A stretch of DNA of 64,000 nucleotides. Origin: Papilionanthe hookeriana x Papilionanthe teres. Its lineage: Eukaryota; Streptophyta; Magnoliopsida; Asparagales; Orchidaceae. Shown here piece by piece: positions 24,456-37,630 of this stretch. The position numbers and the translations under genes were made by a program. Positions within the stretch are counted from its first letter, which is position 1, and the number at the start of each line of letters is the position of its first letter. The stretch is taken from the NCBI GenBank assembly GCA_022702705.1, contig CM040428.1, positions 90,288,933 through 90,352,932 on the forward strand, read 5' to 3'. The notes below the pieces were generated by a model. It ran no database searches and was not told the origin of the DNA. It saw only the letters and a list, made by a program, of their open reading frames with translations.

Positions 24456-27400
24456 GTCAAGTTTGGTTAAAATGGTCAGTTTCTGACCCAATCACCAACC
24501 CATTAACCTAATAGGTCAACTTTTGACCAAAAAGTCAACTTTGTTCAAAATCATTAATTCTTGACCCAATGACTAACCTATAGACCCAATAGGTCAACTT
24601 TTGACCAAAATAGTCAAATTTTGACATAATGACCAATTATTGACCCAATAAGTCAATCTCTGACCAAAAAGTTAACTTTGGTCAAAATGGTCAATCCTTG
24701 TCCTAATGACCAACCCATTGAACCAATAGGTCAACTTTTGACCAAAAAGTGAACTTTTGTCAAAATAGTCAATCCTTGACACAATGACCAACCCATTGAC
24801 ACAATAGGTCAACTTTTGACTAAAAAGTTATTTTTGGTCAATATAGTCAATTTTTAACCTAATGACCACACTATTTACCCAATATGTCAACTTTTGACCA
24901 AAAAGTCAACTTTGGTCAAAATGGTCAATTTCTGACCCAATGACCACCTCATTGACCCAATGGGTTAACTTTTGACCAAAAATTCCTTTTTTGTCAAAAT
25001 GTTCAATCCTTGACCCAATCGATCAACTTTTGACCAAAAAGTCAACTATGGCCAAAATGGTCAATCTTTGACCCAATGACTTAATAGGTCAACCTTTGAC
25101 CAAAATGTTAATTTTGGTCAAAATAGTCAATTTTTGACATAATGACCAACTCATTGGCCCAATAAGTTAACTTTTGACCAAAAAGTCAATTTTGGTCAAA
25201 ATAGTCATTTTTTGACCTAATGACCACCCAATTGACCCAATAGGTCAACTTTGACAAAAAAGTCAACTTTTTTCAAAATGGTCAATTTCTAACCAAATGA
25301 CCAACCCATTGACCCAATATGTCAACTTTTCAACAAAAAGTCATTTTTAATCAAAATAGTCAATTTTTGACCTAATGACGAAATATTGACCCAATAAACC
25401 AATCTCTGACTAAAATGTCAACTTTGGTCAAAATAGTCAATCCTTGACCAAATGACCAACCCATTGACCAGATAAGTCAACTTTGGTCAGAATGATCAAT
25501 CCTTGACCCAATGACCAACCCATGGGCCTAATAGGTTAACTTTTGAACAAAAAGTCAATTTTGGTCATAATAGTTAGATTTTGAATTAATGACCAATTAT
25601 TGACTAAATCATTCAATCTCCGACCAAAAAGTCAACTTTAGTTAAAATGGTCAATCCTTAACCCAAAGACAAACCCATTAACCAAATAGGACAAGTTTTG
25701 ACCAAAAAGTCAATTTTGGTCAAGATAGTAAATTTTTGACCTATGACCACCCATTGACCCAATCGGTCAACTTTTGACCAAAATGTCAACTTTGGTCAAA
25801 ATGGTCAATTTTTGACATAATGACCACCCCGTTGACCCAACGGGTAAACTTTTGAACAAAAATTCAATTTCGGTCAAAATAATAAGTTTTTGACCTAATG
25901 ATGAATTATTGACCCAATAAGTCAATCTCTAACTAAAAAGTGAATTTAGGTCAAAATGGTCAAAACTTGACCCAATGACAAACTCATTGACCCACTAGGT
26001 CAACTTTTGACCAAAAAGTCAACTTTAATCAAAATGGTTATTTTTTCACCCAATGACCAACCCATTGACCAAATAGGTCAACCTTCGACTAAAAAGTCAT
26101 CTTCGGTCAAAATGGTCAATTCTAGACCCAATTACCAACTCAATGACCAAATATATCAACTTTTGACCAAAAAGTAAACTTTGGTCAAAATAGTCAATTT
26201 CTGACTGAATGACCATGCCTTTGACCCGATGGGTTAACTTTTGATCAAAAATTCAATTTTGGTCAAAATAGTCAATTTTTTATAAAATGACTAATTATTG
26301 ACCCAATAAGTCAATCTCTGATAAAAAAGTCAACTTTGGTCAAAATGGTCAATCATTGACCCAATGTCAAACCCATTGAGCCAACAGTTCAACTTTTGAC
26401 CAAAAATTCAATTTTGGTCAAAGTAGTCAATTTATGACTTAATGACCACTCATTGACCCAATAGGTCAACTTTTGACCAAAAAAGTTAATTTTGGTCAAA
26501 ATGGTCAATTTTTGACCTAATGACCAATTATTGGCCCATAGTAGGCTAATCTCTGACTAAAAAGTCAACTTTGGTCAAAATGGTCAATCCTTGACCTAAT
26601 GACCAACCCATTGACCCAATAGGTCAATTTATGACCAAAAAGCTAACTTTGGCCAAAATGATCAATCCTTGACCCAATGTCCAACCCATTGGCTTAATAG
26701 GTCAACTTTGGACGAAAAAGTCAATTTTGATTGTCAATTTTTGAATTAATGACCAATTATTGACCCAATAAGTCAATCTTTTACCAAAAAGTCAACTATG
26801 GTCAAAATGGTCAATCTTGACCCAATGAAAAACCCATTGACCAAATAGGTCAACTTTCGACAAAAAAGTCAATTTTGGTCAAAATAGTTAATTTTTTACC
26901 TAATGACTACCCATTGACTCAATATGCCAACTTTTGACCAAAAAGTTAACTTTGGTCAAAATGGCCAATTTCTGAACAAATGACCACGACGTCGACCCAA
27001 TGGGTTAACTTTTAACTTAAAATTCAATTTTGGACAAAATAGTCAATTTTTGACCTAATGACCAATTATTGACCCAATAAGTCAATCATTGACAAAAAAG
27101 TCAACTTTGGTCAAAATGGTCAATCCTTGACCCAATGACAAACCAATTGACCCAATAGTTCAACTTTTAACCAAAAAATCAATTTTGGTCAAAATAGTCA
27201 ATTTTTGACAAAATGACCACCCATTGACCCAATATATCAACTTTTGATCAAAAAGTCAATTTTTTTCAAAAAAAATCAATTTTTCACCTAATGACCAATT
27301 ATTAGCCAACTAAACCAATCTCTGACCAAAAAGTTAACTCTGGTCAAAATGGTTAATCCTTCACCCAATGACAAACCATTGACGCTATAGGTCAACTTTT

Positions 27401-28375
27401 GACCAAAAAGTCAACTTTGGTCAAAATGATCAATCCTTGACTCAATGGCCATCCCATTGGCCTAATAGGTCAACTTTAACGAAAAAGTCAATTTTGGTCA
27501 AAAAAAGTGAATTTTTAATTAATGACCAATTATTTACCCAATAAGTCAATCTCGGACTAAAAAGTCAACTATGGTTAAAATGGTCAATTCTTAACCCAAT
27601 GACAAACCCATTGACCAAATAAGTCAACATTTGACCAAAAAGTCAATTTTGGTCAAAATAGTAAATTTTTGACATAATGAACACCCATTGACCCTGTAGG
27701 CCAACATTTAACCAAACTTTGGTAAAAAAGGTCAATTTTTGACCCAATGACCAACCTATTGACCCAATAGATCAACTTATGACCCAAGAGTCATCTTCGG
27801 TCAAAATTGTTAATTCTTGACCCAATTACCAACTAAATGACCAAATAGGTCAACTTTTGACCAAAAAGCCAACTTTGGTCAAAATGGTCAATTACTAACC
27901 GAATGACCATGTCGTTGACCCTATGGGTTAACTTTTTAATAAAAATTTAATTTTTGTCAAAATAATCAATTTTTGACCTAATGACCAATTATTGACCCAA
28001 AAAGTCAATCTCTGACCAAAAACTCAACTTTGGTCAAAATGGTCAATCCTTGACCCAATGACAAGCCCATTTACCCAATAGTTCAACTTTTGACCAAAAA
28101 GTTAATTTTGGTCAAAATAGACTATTTTTGACTTAATGACCACCCATTGACCCAATAGGTCAACTTTTGACCAAAAAGTCAATTTTGGTCAAAAAAAGTC
28201 AATTTTTGACCTAATGACCAATTATTGGCCTAGTAAGACAATCTCAGACCAAAAAGTCAACTTTGTTCAAAATGGTCAATCCTTGACCCAATGAACAACC
28301 CATTGGCCCAATAGGTCAACTTTTGACCAAAAAATCAATTTTGTCAAAAATGGTTAATCCTTAACCAAAAACTCA
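24456..28375 (+). repeat. Array S superblock 4 (about 3.9 kb)
   Basis: The landmarks occur in superblock order: GTCAAGTTTGGTTAAAATGG (24456), CCTATAGACCC (about 24571), GTGAACTTTTGTC (24751), GTCAAGATAGT followed by GACCTATGACC (about 25725-25745, the same two-base loss as superblock 1), GCCTTTGACCCGATGGG (26216), GACGTCGACCC (26988), GACGCTATAGG (about 27381), TTAACGAAAAAGTC (27476) and GTCGTTGACCCTATGGG (27911). It ends in an irregular join near 28340-28390, where CCTTAACCAAAAACTCAAC runs into GACCGCCACATTG. Confidence 0.72.
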
Positions 28376-31069
28376 ACTTTGACCGCCACATTGACTCAAT
28401 AGGTCAACTTTTGACCAAAAAGTCAATTTTAGTCAAAATGGTTGATCTTTGACGTAATGACCAATTATTGACCCAGTATGTCAATCTCCTGCCAAAAAAT
28501 AAACTTTGGTCAAAATGGTTGATCTTTGACCCAATGACAAACCCATTGACCCAACAAGTCAACTTTTGATCAAAAAGTCAAATTTGTTCAAAATGGTCAA
28601 TTTCTGACCAAATGACCAACCCATTGACCCAATAGGTCAACTTTTGACCAAAAAGTCTACTTTAGTTAAAATGGTCTAACTTTGACCCAATCACTGACCC
28701 AATAAGTCAACTTTTGACTTAAAAGTTAATTTTGGTCAAAATAGTCAAAATCTGACCTAATGACCTCTCATTGACCAAATTCGTCAACTTTTGACCAAAA
28801 GTCAACTTTGGTCAAAATGGTTGATTTTTGACCCAATGACTAACCCGTTGACCAATTCTTGATCCAATGACTAACACATTAACCCAATAATTTAACTTTT
28901 GAACAAAAAGTCAATTTGGCTCAAAATAGTCAATTTTTGACCTAATGACCAATTATTGACCCAATAAGTTAATCTCTGACGAAAAAGTCAACTTTACTCA
29001 AAATGGTAAATCCTTGAACCAATGACCAAGCCACTTACCCAATAGATCGACTTTTGACCAAAAAGTCAATTTTTGTCAAAATAGTTAATTTTTGACCTAA
29101 TGACCATTTATTGACCCAATATGTCTATCTCTGATGAAAAAGTCAGCATTGGTCCAAATTGTCAATCCTTGACCCAATGAAAATTCCATTGATCCAATAG
29201 GTCTACTTTTGGCCAAAAAGTCATCTTTGGTCAAAATGGTCAATTCTTGACCCAATGACCAACCCTTTGGCCTAATAGGTCAACTTTTGACAAAAAAGTC
29301 AATTTTGGTCAAAATACTCCATTTTTTTATTAATGACCAATTATTGACCCAATAAGTCATTCTCTGACCAAAAAGTCAACTTTGGTTAAAATGGTAAATC
29401 CTTGACCCAATGACAAACCCATTGACCCAATAGGTCAACCTTTGACAAAAAAGTCAATTTTGGTCAAAATATTCAATTTTTAACCTAATGACCCCCATTG
29501 ACCCAATAGGTCAACTATTAACCTAAAAGTCAACTTTGGTCAAAATGGTCAATTTTTGGCCCAATGACCAAACCATTGACCTAATAGATCAACTTTTGAC
29601 AAAAAAGTCATCTTCGGTCAAAATGGTCAATTCTTGACCCAAATACTAACTCATTAAGCTGATTGGTCAAATTTTGACCAAAAAGTCAACTTTGGTCAAA
29701 ATTGTCAATTTCTGACCTAATGACCCCCCCATTGACCCAATGGGTCGAGTTTTGACCAAAAATTTAATTTTGGATAAAATAATCAATTTTTGACCTAATG
29801 ACCAAAATAATCAATTCTTTGAATTAATGACCAATTATTGATCTAATCAATCGATCTTCGACTAAAAGTCATCTTTGGTCAAAATGGTCATTCCTCGACC
29901 CAATGACAAACCCATTGACCTAATAGGTCAACTTTTGAACAAAATGTCAATTTTGGTCAAAATAGTCAATTTTTGACCTAATGACCACCCATTGACCCAA
30001 TACGTCTACTTTTGACCAAAAAGTCAACTTTAGTCAAAATGTTCAATTTTTGACCTAATGACCAACCTATTGACCCAATAGGTCAACTTTTGACCAAAAA
30101 GTCAACTTTCGTCAAAATGGTCAATTATTGACCAAATTACCAACTCATTGACCAAATAGGAACTTTTGACCAAAAGTCATCTTTGATCAAAATGGTCAAT
30201 TTCTGACCTAATGGCCACCCCGTTGACCTAATGGGTTATCTTTTGACAAAAAATTCAATTTTGGTCAAAATAGTCAATTTTTGACCTAATGACCAATTAT
30301 TAACCCAATAAGCCAAACTCTGACCAAAAAGTCAACTTTGGTCAAAATGCTCATTTCTTGACCCCAATGATAAACTCGTTGACCTAAAAAGTCAACTTTT
30401 GACCAAAAAGTCAATTTTGGTCAAAATAGTCAATTTTTAACCTAATGACCACCCATTGACGCAATAGGTCAACTTTTGACCAAAAAGTCAGCTTTGGTCA
30501 AAATTGTCAATTTTTAACCTAATGACCAACCCATTGACCTAATAGATCAACTTTTGACGAAAAGTCATCTTCAGTCAAAATGGTCAATTTTTGACCCAAT
30601 TAGTAACTCTTTGACCAAAAAGGTCAACTTTTGACCAAAAAGTCAACTTTGGTCAAAATGGTCCATTTCTGACCCAGTGACGACCCCTTTGACCCGACGG
30701 GTCAACTTTTGACCAAAATTTAATTTTGGATAAAATAATTAATTTTTGACCTAATGACCAATTATTGACCCAATATGTCAACCATTGACCAAAAACTCAA
30801 CCTTGGTCAAAATGGTCAATCCTTGACCCAATGACCAACCCATTGACCCAATAGGTCAACTTTTGACCAAAAACTCAACTTTGGTCAAAATGGTTAATCC
30901 TTGACCTAAAGACAGTGCCCCATGACCCAATAGGTCAAATTTTGACCAAAAAGTCAATTTGGGTCAAAATAGTCAATTTTTGACCGAATGACCAATTATT
31001 TACCGAGTAGGCCAATCTCCGACCAAAAAGTCAACTATTTTCAAAATGGACAATTTCTGACCCAATGAC

Positions 31070-31645
31070 CAACCAATTGACCCAATAGGTCAACTTTTGA
31101 CCAAAAAGTCAATTTTGGTCAAAGTAGTAAATTTTTGACCTAATGACCAAATATTGACCCAGTAAACCAATCTCTGACTAAAAAGTCAACTTTGGTCAAA
31201 ATGATCAATCCTTGACCCAATGACCAACCCATTGACTAGAAAGGTCAACTTTTGACTAAAATGTTAACTTTGGTCAAAATGATCAATCCTTGACCCACCG
31301 ACTAACCCATTGGCCTAATAGGTCAACTTTTGAATGAAAAGTCAATTTTGGTTAAAATACTCAATTTTTGAATTAATGACAAATTATTGACCCAATCAGT
31401 CAATCTCTGACCAAAAAGTCAATTTTAGTCAAAATGGTCAATCCTTAACCCAAAGACAAACTCATTGACCCAATAGGACAACTTTTGACAAAAAAGCCAA
31501 TTTTGGTCAAGATAGTAAATTTTTGACCTAATGACCACCCATTGACCCAATAGGTCAACTTGACCAAAATGTCAACTTTAGTCAAAGTGGTCAATTTTTG
31601 ACATAATGACCACCCCGTCGACACAATGGGTAAACTTTTGGTCAA
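31070..31645 (+). repeat. S-type module inside array T (0.57 kb)
   Basis: This segment matches superblocks 2 and 4: the AAATATTGACCCAGTAAACC form, CATTGACTAGAAAGG (compare GACCAGATAAG near 25464), CCAATCAGTCAATCTC-type wording near 31394, CCTTAACCCAAAGACAAAC (31444; compare 25660), GTCAAGATAGT (31506), and GACATAATGACCACCCCGTC (about 31601). It ends abruptly near 31638, where GGGTAAACTTTTGG jumps to a common-class GTCAAAATGGTC, leaving out the expected ACCAAAAATTCAATTTC. Confidence 0.65.
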
Positions 31646-31649
31646 AATG

Positions 31650-31850
31650 GTCAATCCTTGACCCAATGAGCAACCGATTAACCTAAAAGGTCAACTTCTG
31701 ATAAAAAAGATAACTTTAGTCAAAATGATAAATCCTTGACCCAATGACCAACTCAATGGTCTAAATAATCAAGTTTTGAATTAATGACAAATTATTGATC
31801 CAATAAGTCAACTTTCGACCAAAATGTCAACTTTGGTCAAAATGGTCAAT
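31650..31850 (+). repeat. Monomers duplicated 8.6 kb away
   Basis: The unusual shortened monomer with GTCTAAATAATCAA (31757), preceded by GAGCAACCGATTAACC, is matched by GTCTAAATAATCAA at 40363 preceded by GAGCAACCGATTGACC. The shared rare deletion indicates common descent of the two loci, about 8606 bp apart, which is roughly two T superperiods. Confidence 0.7.
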
Positions 31851-34410
31851 TTTTGACCCAATGACAAACCCATTGACCCAATAGGTCAACTTTTGACCAA
31901 AAAGTTAAATTTGGTCAAAATAGTCAATTTTCGTCTTAATGACCACCCATTGATCCAATAATTCAACTTTTGACCGAAAAGTTAATTTTGGTCAAAATAG
32001 TCAATTTTTGATGTAACGGCCAATTTTGACCTAATAAGTCAATCTCCGACCAAAAAGACAACTTTGGTCAAAATGTTCAATCCTTGACCCAACGACCAAA
32101 GCATTGACCTAATAGGTCAACTTTTGACCAAAAAGTTTACTTTGGTTAAAATGGTCAATTTTTGATTCAATATATCAACTTTTGACGAAAAAGTCATCTT
32201 CGGTTAGAATGGTCAATTATTGACCCAATAACCAACTCATTGACCAAATATTTTAACTTTGGACGAAAAGTCAACTTTGGTCAAAATGGTCAATTTCTGA
32301 TCCAATGACCACCCCGTTGACCTAATGGGTCAACTTTTGACCAAAAATTTAATTTTACTCAAAATAGTCAATTTTTGACCTAATGACCAAAGTAGTCAAT
32401 TTTTGAATTAATGACAAATTATCGACCCAATAAGTTAATCTCTGACTAAAAAGTCAACTTTGGTCAAAATTGTCAATCCTTGACCCAATGACAAACTCAT
32501 TGACCCAATAGGTCAACTTTTGACAAAAAAGTCCATTTTGGTCAAAATAGTCAATTTTTAACCTAATGACCACCCATTGACCCAATAGGTCAACTTTTGA
32601 CCAAAAAGACAACTTTGGTTAAAATGGTCAATTTTTTACCCGTTGACCAACCCATTGACCCAATAGGTCAAATTTTGACCAAAAAAGTCATCTTTGGTCA
32701 AAATGTTCAATTCTTGGCCCAATTACCAACTCATTGACCAAATATGTCAACTTTTGACCAAAAAGTCAACTTTCATCAAAATTGTCAATTTCTGGCCCAA
32801 TGACCACCCTGTTGACACAATGGGCAAACATTTGCCCAAAAATTCAATTTTGGTCAAAACAATTTGACTAAAAAGTCATCTTTGGTGAAAATGGTCAATT
32901 TCAGACCCATAGACCACCTATTGACACAATGGGTTAGTGTTTGACTAAAAATTCAATTTTGGTCAAAATAGTCAATTTTTGACCTAATGACCAATTATTG
33001 ACCCAATAAGTCAATCTTTGACTAAAAAGTGAAATTTAGTTAAAATTGTCAATCCTTGACCCAATGACAAACCCATTGACCCTATAGGATAACTTTTTAC
33101 CAAAAAGTTAATATTGTCAAAATAGTGAATTTTTGACTTAATGACCACCCATTGACCCAATAGGTCAACTTTTGACAAAAAAGTCAATTTTGACCAAAAT
33201 AGTCAATTTTTGACCTAATGACTAATTATTGACCCAGTAAGCCAATCTCTGACGAAAAAGTCAACTTTGGTCAAATTGTCAATCCTTAACCTAATGACCA
33301 ACCCATTAACCTAATAGGCCAACTTTTGACCAAAAAGTCAACTTTTGTCAAAATGGTCAGTTTTTGACCCAATGACCAACCCAATACATTAACTTTTGGC
33401 CAAAAAGTCATCTTCGATTAGAATGATCAATTCTTGACCCAATTACCAACTCATTGACCAAATAGGTCAACTTTTGACCAAAAAGTCAACTTTGGTCAAA
33501 ATGGTCAATTTCTGACCCAATGACCACTCCGTTGACCCAATGGGTGAACTTTTGACCAAAAATTTAATTTTGGTCAAAATAGTCAATTTTTAACCTAATG
33601 ACCAAAACAGTCAATTTTTGAATTAATGACCAATTATTGACCCAATAAGTTAATCTCTGAACAAAAAAGTCAACTTTGATTAAAATGGTCAAACCTTGAC
33701 CCAACGACCAACCCATTGACCCAATAGGTAAACTTTTGACCAAAAAGTTAATTTTGATCAAAATAGTCAAATTTTGACTTAATGAGCACCCATTGACCCA
33801 AAAGGTCAACTTTTGACCAAAAAGCCAACCTTGGTTAAAATGGTCAATTCTTGACCTAATTACCAACGCATTGTCCCAATAAGTCAACTTTTAAACAAAA
33901 AGCTAATTTTGGTCAAAATTGTCAAAGTTTGACCTAATGACCACCCTTTGAACAAATAGGTCAACTTTTGACCAAAAAGTCAACTTTGGTCAAAATGGTC
34001 AATTTTTGACCCAATGACCAACACATTGACCCAATAGGTCAACTTTTGACCAAAATGTTAACTTTGGTCAAAATGGTCAATTCTTGACCCAATGAACAAT
34101 AAATTAACCCAATAAGTCAACTTTTGAACAAAAAGTTAATTTTGGTCAAAATAGCCAAATTTTGACCTAATGACCAATTATTGACCTAATAAGTCAATCT
34201 CTGACCAAAAGGTCAACTCTAGTCATAATGGTCAATCCTTGACCCAATGACTAACCTATTGACCCAATAGGTCAACTTTTGACCAAAAAGTCAACTTTGG
34301 TCAAAACGGTAAATCCTTGACCCAATGACCAACCCACTGACCTGATAGATGGACTTCTGACCAAAAAGTCAATTTTTGTTAAAATAGTAAATTTTTGACG
34401 TAATGGCCCA

Positions 34411-35084
34411 TTATTGACCCAATAGTTCTACTTTTGACCAAAAAAGTCAACTTTGGTCAAAATGGTCAATCCTTGACCCAATGACCAACCCATTGAACCA
34501 ATATGTCATCTTTTGACAAAAAATTGAACTTTGGTCAAAATGGCCAACCGTTGACCCAATGACCAACTCATTGACCCAAAATGATAACTTTTGACCAAAA
34601 AGTCTATTTTGGTCAAAATTGTCAATTTTTGACCTAATGACCACCTCGTTGACCCAAAAGGTCAGCTTTTGACCAAAAAGTCAAATTTGGCAAAATGGTC
34701 AATCCTTGACCCAATGACTAACCCTTCGACCCAATAGGTCAACTTTCGACTAAAAAGTCAACTTTGGACAAAATGGTCAATCCTTGACCCAATGACCAAC
34801 CCATTGTCCCAATTGGTCAACTTTTCACTAAAATATAAATTTTGGCCAAAAGAGTCAATTTTTGACCTAATGACCAAATATTAATCTACTAAGTCTGGCC
34901 AAAAAGTTAACTTTGGTCAAAATGGTTAATCCTTGACCCAATGATTTACCCATTACCCCAACAGGTCAACTTTTGACCAAAAAGTCAACTTTGGTCAAAA
35001 TGGTAAATCCTTGACCCAATGACCAACCCACTGACCCGATAAACCCAATTTGTCAAAATTGTAAATTTTTTACTTAATAACCCA
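34411..35084 (+). repeat. 0.67 kb tandem duplication, copy 1
   Basis: TTATTGACCCAATAGTT occurs at 34411 and 35085, 674 bp apart. The copies share rare variants in the same order: CCAATATGTCATCTTTTGAC, GGCCAACCGTTGA, CCCAAAATGA(T/C)AACTT, AAAGTCTATTTTGG, AAATTTGGCAAAATGG, and a contracted monomer in which AAGTCT or AAGTTT runs straight into GGCCAAAAAG. Copy 1 holds GATTTACCCATTACCCC at about 34943. Confidence 0.85.
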
Positions 35085-35640
35085 TTATTGACCCAATAGT
35101 TTAACTTTTGACCAAAAAGTCAACTTTGTTGAAAATGGTCAATCCTTGACCCAATGACCAACCCATTGAACCAATATGTCATCTTTTGACCAAAAAGTCA
35201 ACTTTGGTCAAAATGGCCAACCGTTGATCCAATAACCAACTCATTGACCCAAAATGACAACTTTTGACCAAAAAGTCTATTTTGGTCAAAATTGTCAATT
35301 TTTGACTTAATGACCACCTCATTGACCCAGAAGGTCAACTTTTGATCAAAAAGTCAAATTTGGCAAAATGGTCAATCCTTGTCCCATTGACCAACCCATT
35401 GACCCAATAGGTCAACTTTGGACCAAAATGTCAACTTTGGTCAAAATGGTCAATCCTTGGCCCAATTGGTCAACTTTTGACCAAAAAATAAATTTTGGCC
35501 AAAATAGTCAATTTTTGACCTAGTGACCAATTATTGATCTAGTAAGTTTGGCCAAAAAGTTAACTTTGGTCAAAATGGTTTATCCTTGACCCAATGATTT
35601 ACCCATTGACCCAATAGGTCAACTTTTGACCAAATAGTCA
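35085..35640 (+). repeat. 0.67 kb tandem duplication, copy 2
   Basis: This is the second copy of the preceding block. It carries the same contracted AAGTTTGGCCAAAAAGTT monomer (about 35545) and GATTTACCCATTGACCC (35596). It is shorter by about 20 bp near 35455, where CCTTGGCCCAATTGGTC joins two half-monomers and drops a 20 bp step. Confidence 0.83.
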
Positions 35641-37630
35641 ACTTTGGTTAAAATGATCAATCCTTGACCCAATGACCAACCCATTGGCCTAATAGGTCAA
35701 CTTTTGACCAAAAAGTTAATTTTTGTTAAAATAGTCAATTTTAGTTAAAATAGTCAATTTTTGAATTAATGACCTATTATTGAGCCAATAAGTCAATCTC
35801 TGACCAAAAAGTCAACTTTGGTCAAAAGAGTCAATCCTTGACCCAATGACAAACCCATTGCCCCAATAAGTCAATATTTGACAAAAAAGTCAATTTTGGT
35901 CAAAATAGTCAATTTTTGACATAATGACCACCCATTGACCCAATAAGTTAACTTTTGATCAAAATGTCTACTTTGGCCAAAATGGTCAATTTTTAAGTTA
36001 ATGACCAACCCATTGACCCAATAGGTCAACTTTTGACTAAAAAGTCATCTTTGGTAAAAATGGTCAATTATTGACCCAATCACCAACCCATTGACCAAAT
36101 AGGTCAATTTTTGACCAAAAAGTCAACCTTGGTCAAAATGGTCGATTTCTGACGCAATGACCACCCCGTTAACCCAACAGGTTAACTTTTGACAAAAAAA
36201 TTTATTTTGGTCAAAATAGTCAATTTTTAACGTAATGACCAATTATTGACCTAATAAGTCATTCTCCGACCAAAAAGTCAACTTTGGTCAAAATGTTCAA
36301 TCCTTGACCCAATGACAAACCCATTGACCCAATAGGTCAACTTTTAACTAAAAAGTCAATTTTAGTCAAAATAGTTAATTTTTGACCAAATAACCACCCA
36401 TTGACCCAATAGGTAAACTTTTGACCAAAAAGTCAACTTTGGTAAAAATGGTCAATTTTTGACCCAATGACCAACCCATTGACCCGATATATCAACTTTT
36501 GACGAAAAAAATATCTTCGGTCAAAATGGTCAATTCTTGACCCAACTACCAACTCAATGACCAAAAAGGTCAATGTTTGACCAAAAAGTCAACTTTTGTC
36601 AAAATGGATAATTTCTGACTCAATGACTACCCCATTGACCCAATGGGTTAACTTTTGACAAAAAATTCAATTTTGGTGAAAATAGGTCAACTATTGACCA
36701 AAAGGTCATCTTTGGTCAAAATGGTCAATTTCTGACCCAATGACCACCCCGTTAACCCAATGGGTTAACTTTTGACCAAAAATTCAATTTTGGTCAAAAT
36801 AGTTAATTTTTGACCTAATGACTAATTATTGACCCAATAAGTCAATCTCTGACAAAAAAGGCAACTTTGGTCAAAATGGTCAATCCTTGACCCAATGACA
36901 AACCCATTGACGAAATAGGTTAACTTTTGACAAAAAACGATCAGTCATTAACCTAATAGGTCAACTTTTGACCAAAAATTTAATTTTGTTAAAAAAGGTC
37001 AATGACCAACCCAATGACCCAATAGATGAATTTTTGACCAAAAAGTCATCTTCGGTCGAAATGGTCAGTTCTTGACCCAATTACCAACTCATTTACAAAA
37101 TAGGTCCACTTTTGACCAAAAAGTCAACTTTGGTTAAAATGATCAATTTCTGACCCAATGACCACCTCGTTGACCCAATGGTTCAACTTTTGACCAAAAA
37201 TTTAATTTTGGTCAAAATAGGTCAACTTTTGACCAAAAAGTCATCTTTGGGCAAAATGGTCAATTTCTGACCCAATGACCACCCCCATTGACCTAATAGG
37301 TTAACTTTTGACCAAAAATTCAATTTTGACCTAATGACTAAATATTGACCCAGTAAGCTAATCTCTAATTAAAAAGTCTACTTTGGTCAAAATGGTTAAT
37401 CTTTGACCTAATGACAAACGCTTTGACCCAATAGGTCAAGTTTTGACCAAAAAGTCAACTTTAGACAAAATGGTCAATTTCTGACCTAATGACCAACTCA
37501 TTAACCTAGTAGGTGAACTTTTGACCAAAAAGTCAACTTTGGTCAAAATGGTCAAACCTGGACACAATGACCAACCCATTGACATAAAAGGTCAACTTTT
37601 GACCAAAAAGTCAATTTTGGTCAAAATAGT

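Larger units (their letters stand above)
33922..37630 (+). repeat. Array T superblock starting at 33.9 kb (3.7 kb)
   Basis: It opens with the monomer GTTTGACCTAATGACCACCC followed by TTTGAACAAATAGG, matched by related monomers near 37632 and 41428. The marker module GTAAATCCTTGACCC is at about 34308, and AGACAAAATGGTCAATTTC (37452) sits just before the end. The block includes the 0.67 kb duplication at 34.4-35.7 kb. No gene is present. Confidence 0.6.

Noticed and set aside
33564..33887. A 107-codon minus-strand open frame
   Set aside because: It is a read-through of four satellite monomers with a 26-residue period, has no recognisable domain, and its neighbours in the same frame are broken by stops and indels.
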